Source: Pseudodonghicola sp048268305
Lineage (GTDB): Bacteria > Pseudomonadota > Alphaproteobacteria > Rhodobacterales > Rhodobacteraceae
Direction: 5' to 3'
Assembly: GCF_048268305.1 (NCBI RefSeq)
Contig: NZ_JBLWVT010000009.1
Span: forward strand, 224,420-288,419
Length of the DNA stretch: 64,000 nucleotides
Shown here: one piece after another, positions 63,882 to 64,000 of the stretch
Numbering within the stretch: position 1 is the stretch's first letter
How the letters are laid out: every line of letters starts with the position of its first letter
The notes under the pieces: model-generated
Database searches by the model: none
Told to the model about the DNA's origin: nothing
Seen by the model: the letters and a program-made list of their open reading frames with translations, nothing else
Made by a program: the position numbers and the translations under genes

Positions 63882-64000
63882 ATGGGACAAGTTCGTCACG
63901 GCAGCGCCACGACCACGCAGGCCGTCCGAGCAGCAATAGAGCGATCCATTGGCCGGCAGGCGATTGCGCAGCAATCTGCCGAGAGGCGCAAGCTTCGCTC
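63882..64000 (+). mobile_element. IS481-type transposase gene start, partial
   Basis: ATG 63882 with AAGGA upstream. The first residues MGQVRHGSATTTQAVRAAIE match the common N-terminus of IS481-type transposases. After RS the text (IGRQAIAQQSAERRK) differs from the usual HTH, so the copy may be altered. Runs off the window. Confidence 0.6.

Overview
The window is high-GC bacterial DNA that looks like a member of the Rhodobacteraceae/Paracoccaceae (Alphaproteobacteria). The evidence is a class I lysyl-tRNA synthetase, an L-malyl-CoA lyase of the Rhodobacter Mcl1 type, a FYDLN-acid (TIGR02300) protein, DUF1244 and Hint-domain proteins, and tripartite tricarboxylate transporter genes. No rRNA or CRISPR array was seen. 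One tRNA (Ala-GGC) is present.

Layout. (1) 1-12,210 is an accessory region. Its left edge is the start of a Tn7/Mu-like transposition module (Ner/Nlp-like regulator, TnsA-like nuclease, TnsB/Mu-like transposase running off the window). Next come two very small genes, then two divergent anti-phage-type operons: a Gabija pair (gajA-gajB, minus strand) and an ABC three-component (ABC-3C) system (nuclease-like effector, middle component, DUF3732 ATPase with a zinc-hook-like CPLC, plus strand). A lipoprotein, a DUF2268 protease and the tRNA-Ala gene close this region. (2) 12,211-24,000 is mostly core: FYDLN protein, YgjP-like metallopeptidase, GntR regulator, MltB-type transglycosylase, accA, LysE/Lrp pair, an Asp/Glu racemase-like protein, mcl1, and a D-glutamate gene set (dgcN, dgcA, D-amino acid aminotransferase). 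(3) 23,800-31,300 holds a Hint-domain secreted protein, a deletion scar joining two broken genes, then small-molecule enzymes and pyruvate kinase. (4) 31,400-46,200 is housekeeping: rpmI-rplT, pheS, csp, L,D-transpeptidase, trxC, ettA, nadD, dacB and lysK. It is broken by an AT-rich islet near 38,200-38,930 carrying a HTH gene and a 23-codon hydrophobic ORF. (5) 46,300-54,400 holds a large beta-helix protein that resembles gene-transfer-agent head-spike proteins, an orphan ParA, a universal stress protein, and an acetaldehyde-type aldehyde dehydrogenase with a GAF/Fis regulator. (6) 54,400-64,000 is accessory again: an internally deleted IS5 element, a MarR-sulfatase-FAD dehydrogenase operon divergent from a TctCBA uptake operon (dehydrogenase and tctA both frameshifted), a second IS5 fragment, a tandem pair of paralogous HTH proteins, and the start of an IS481-type transposase.

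Working together: the Gabija and ABC-3C operons share a 317-bp divergent control region rich in inverted repeats. DgcN-DgcA-Dat would turn D-glutamate into L-glutamate or transaminate it, and an Asp/Glu racemase-like gene lies nearby. The sulfatase/Tct cluster looks like a decaying catabolic module for an organosulfate or carboxylate, bounded by IS remnants.
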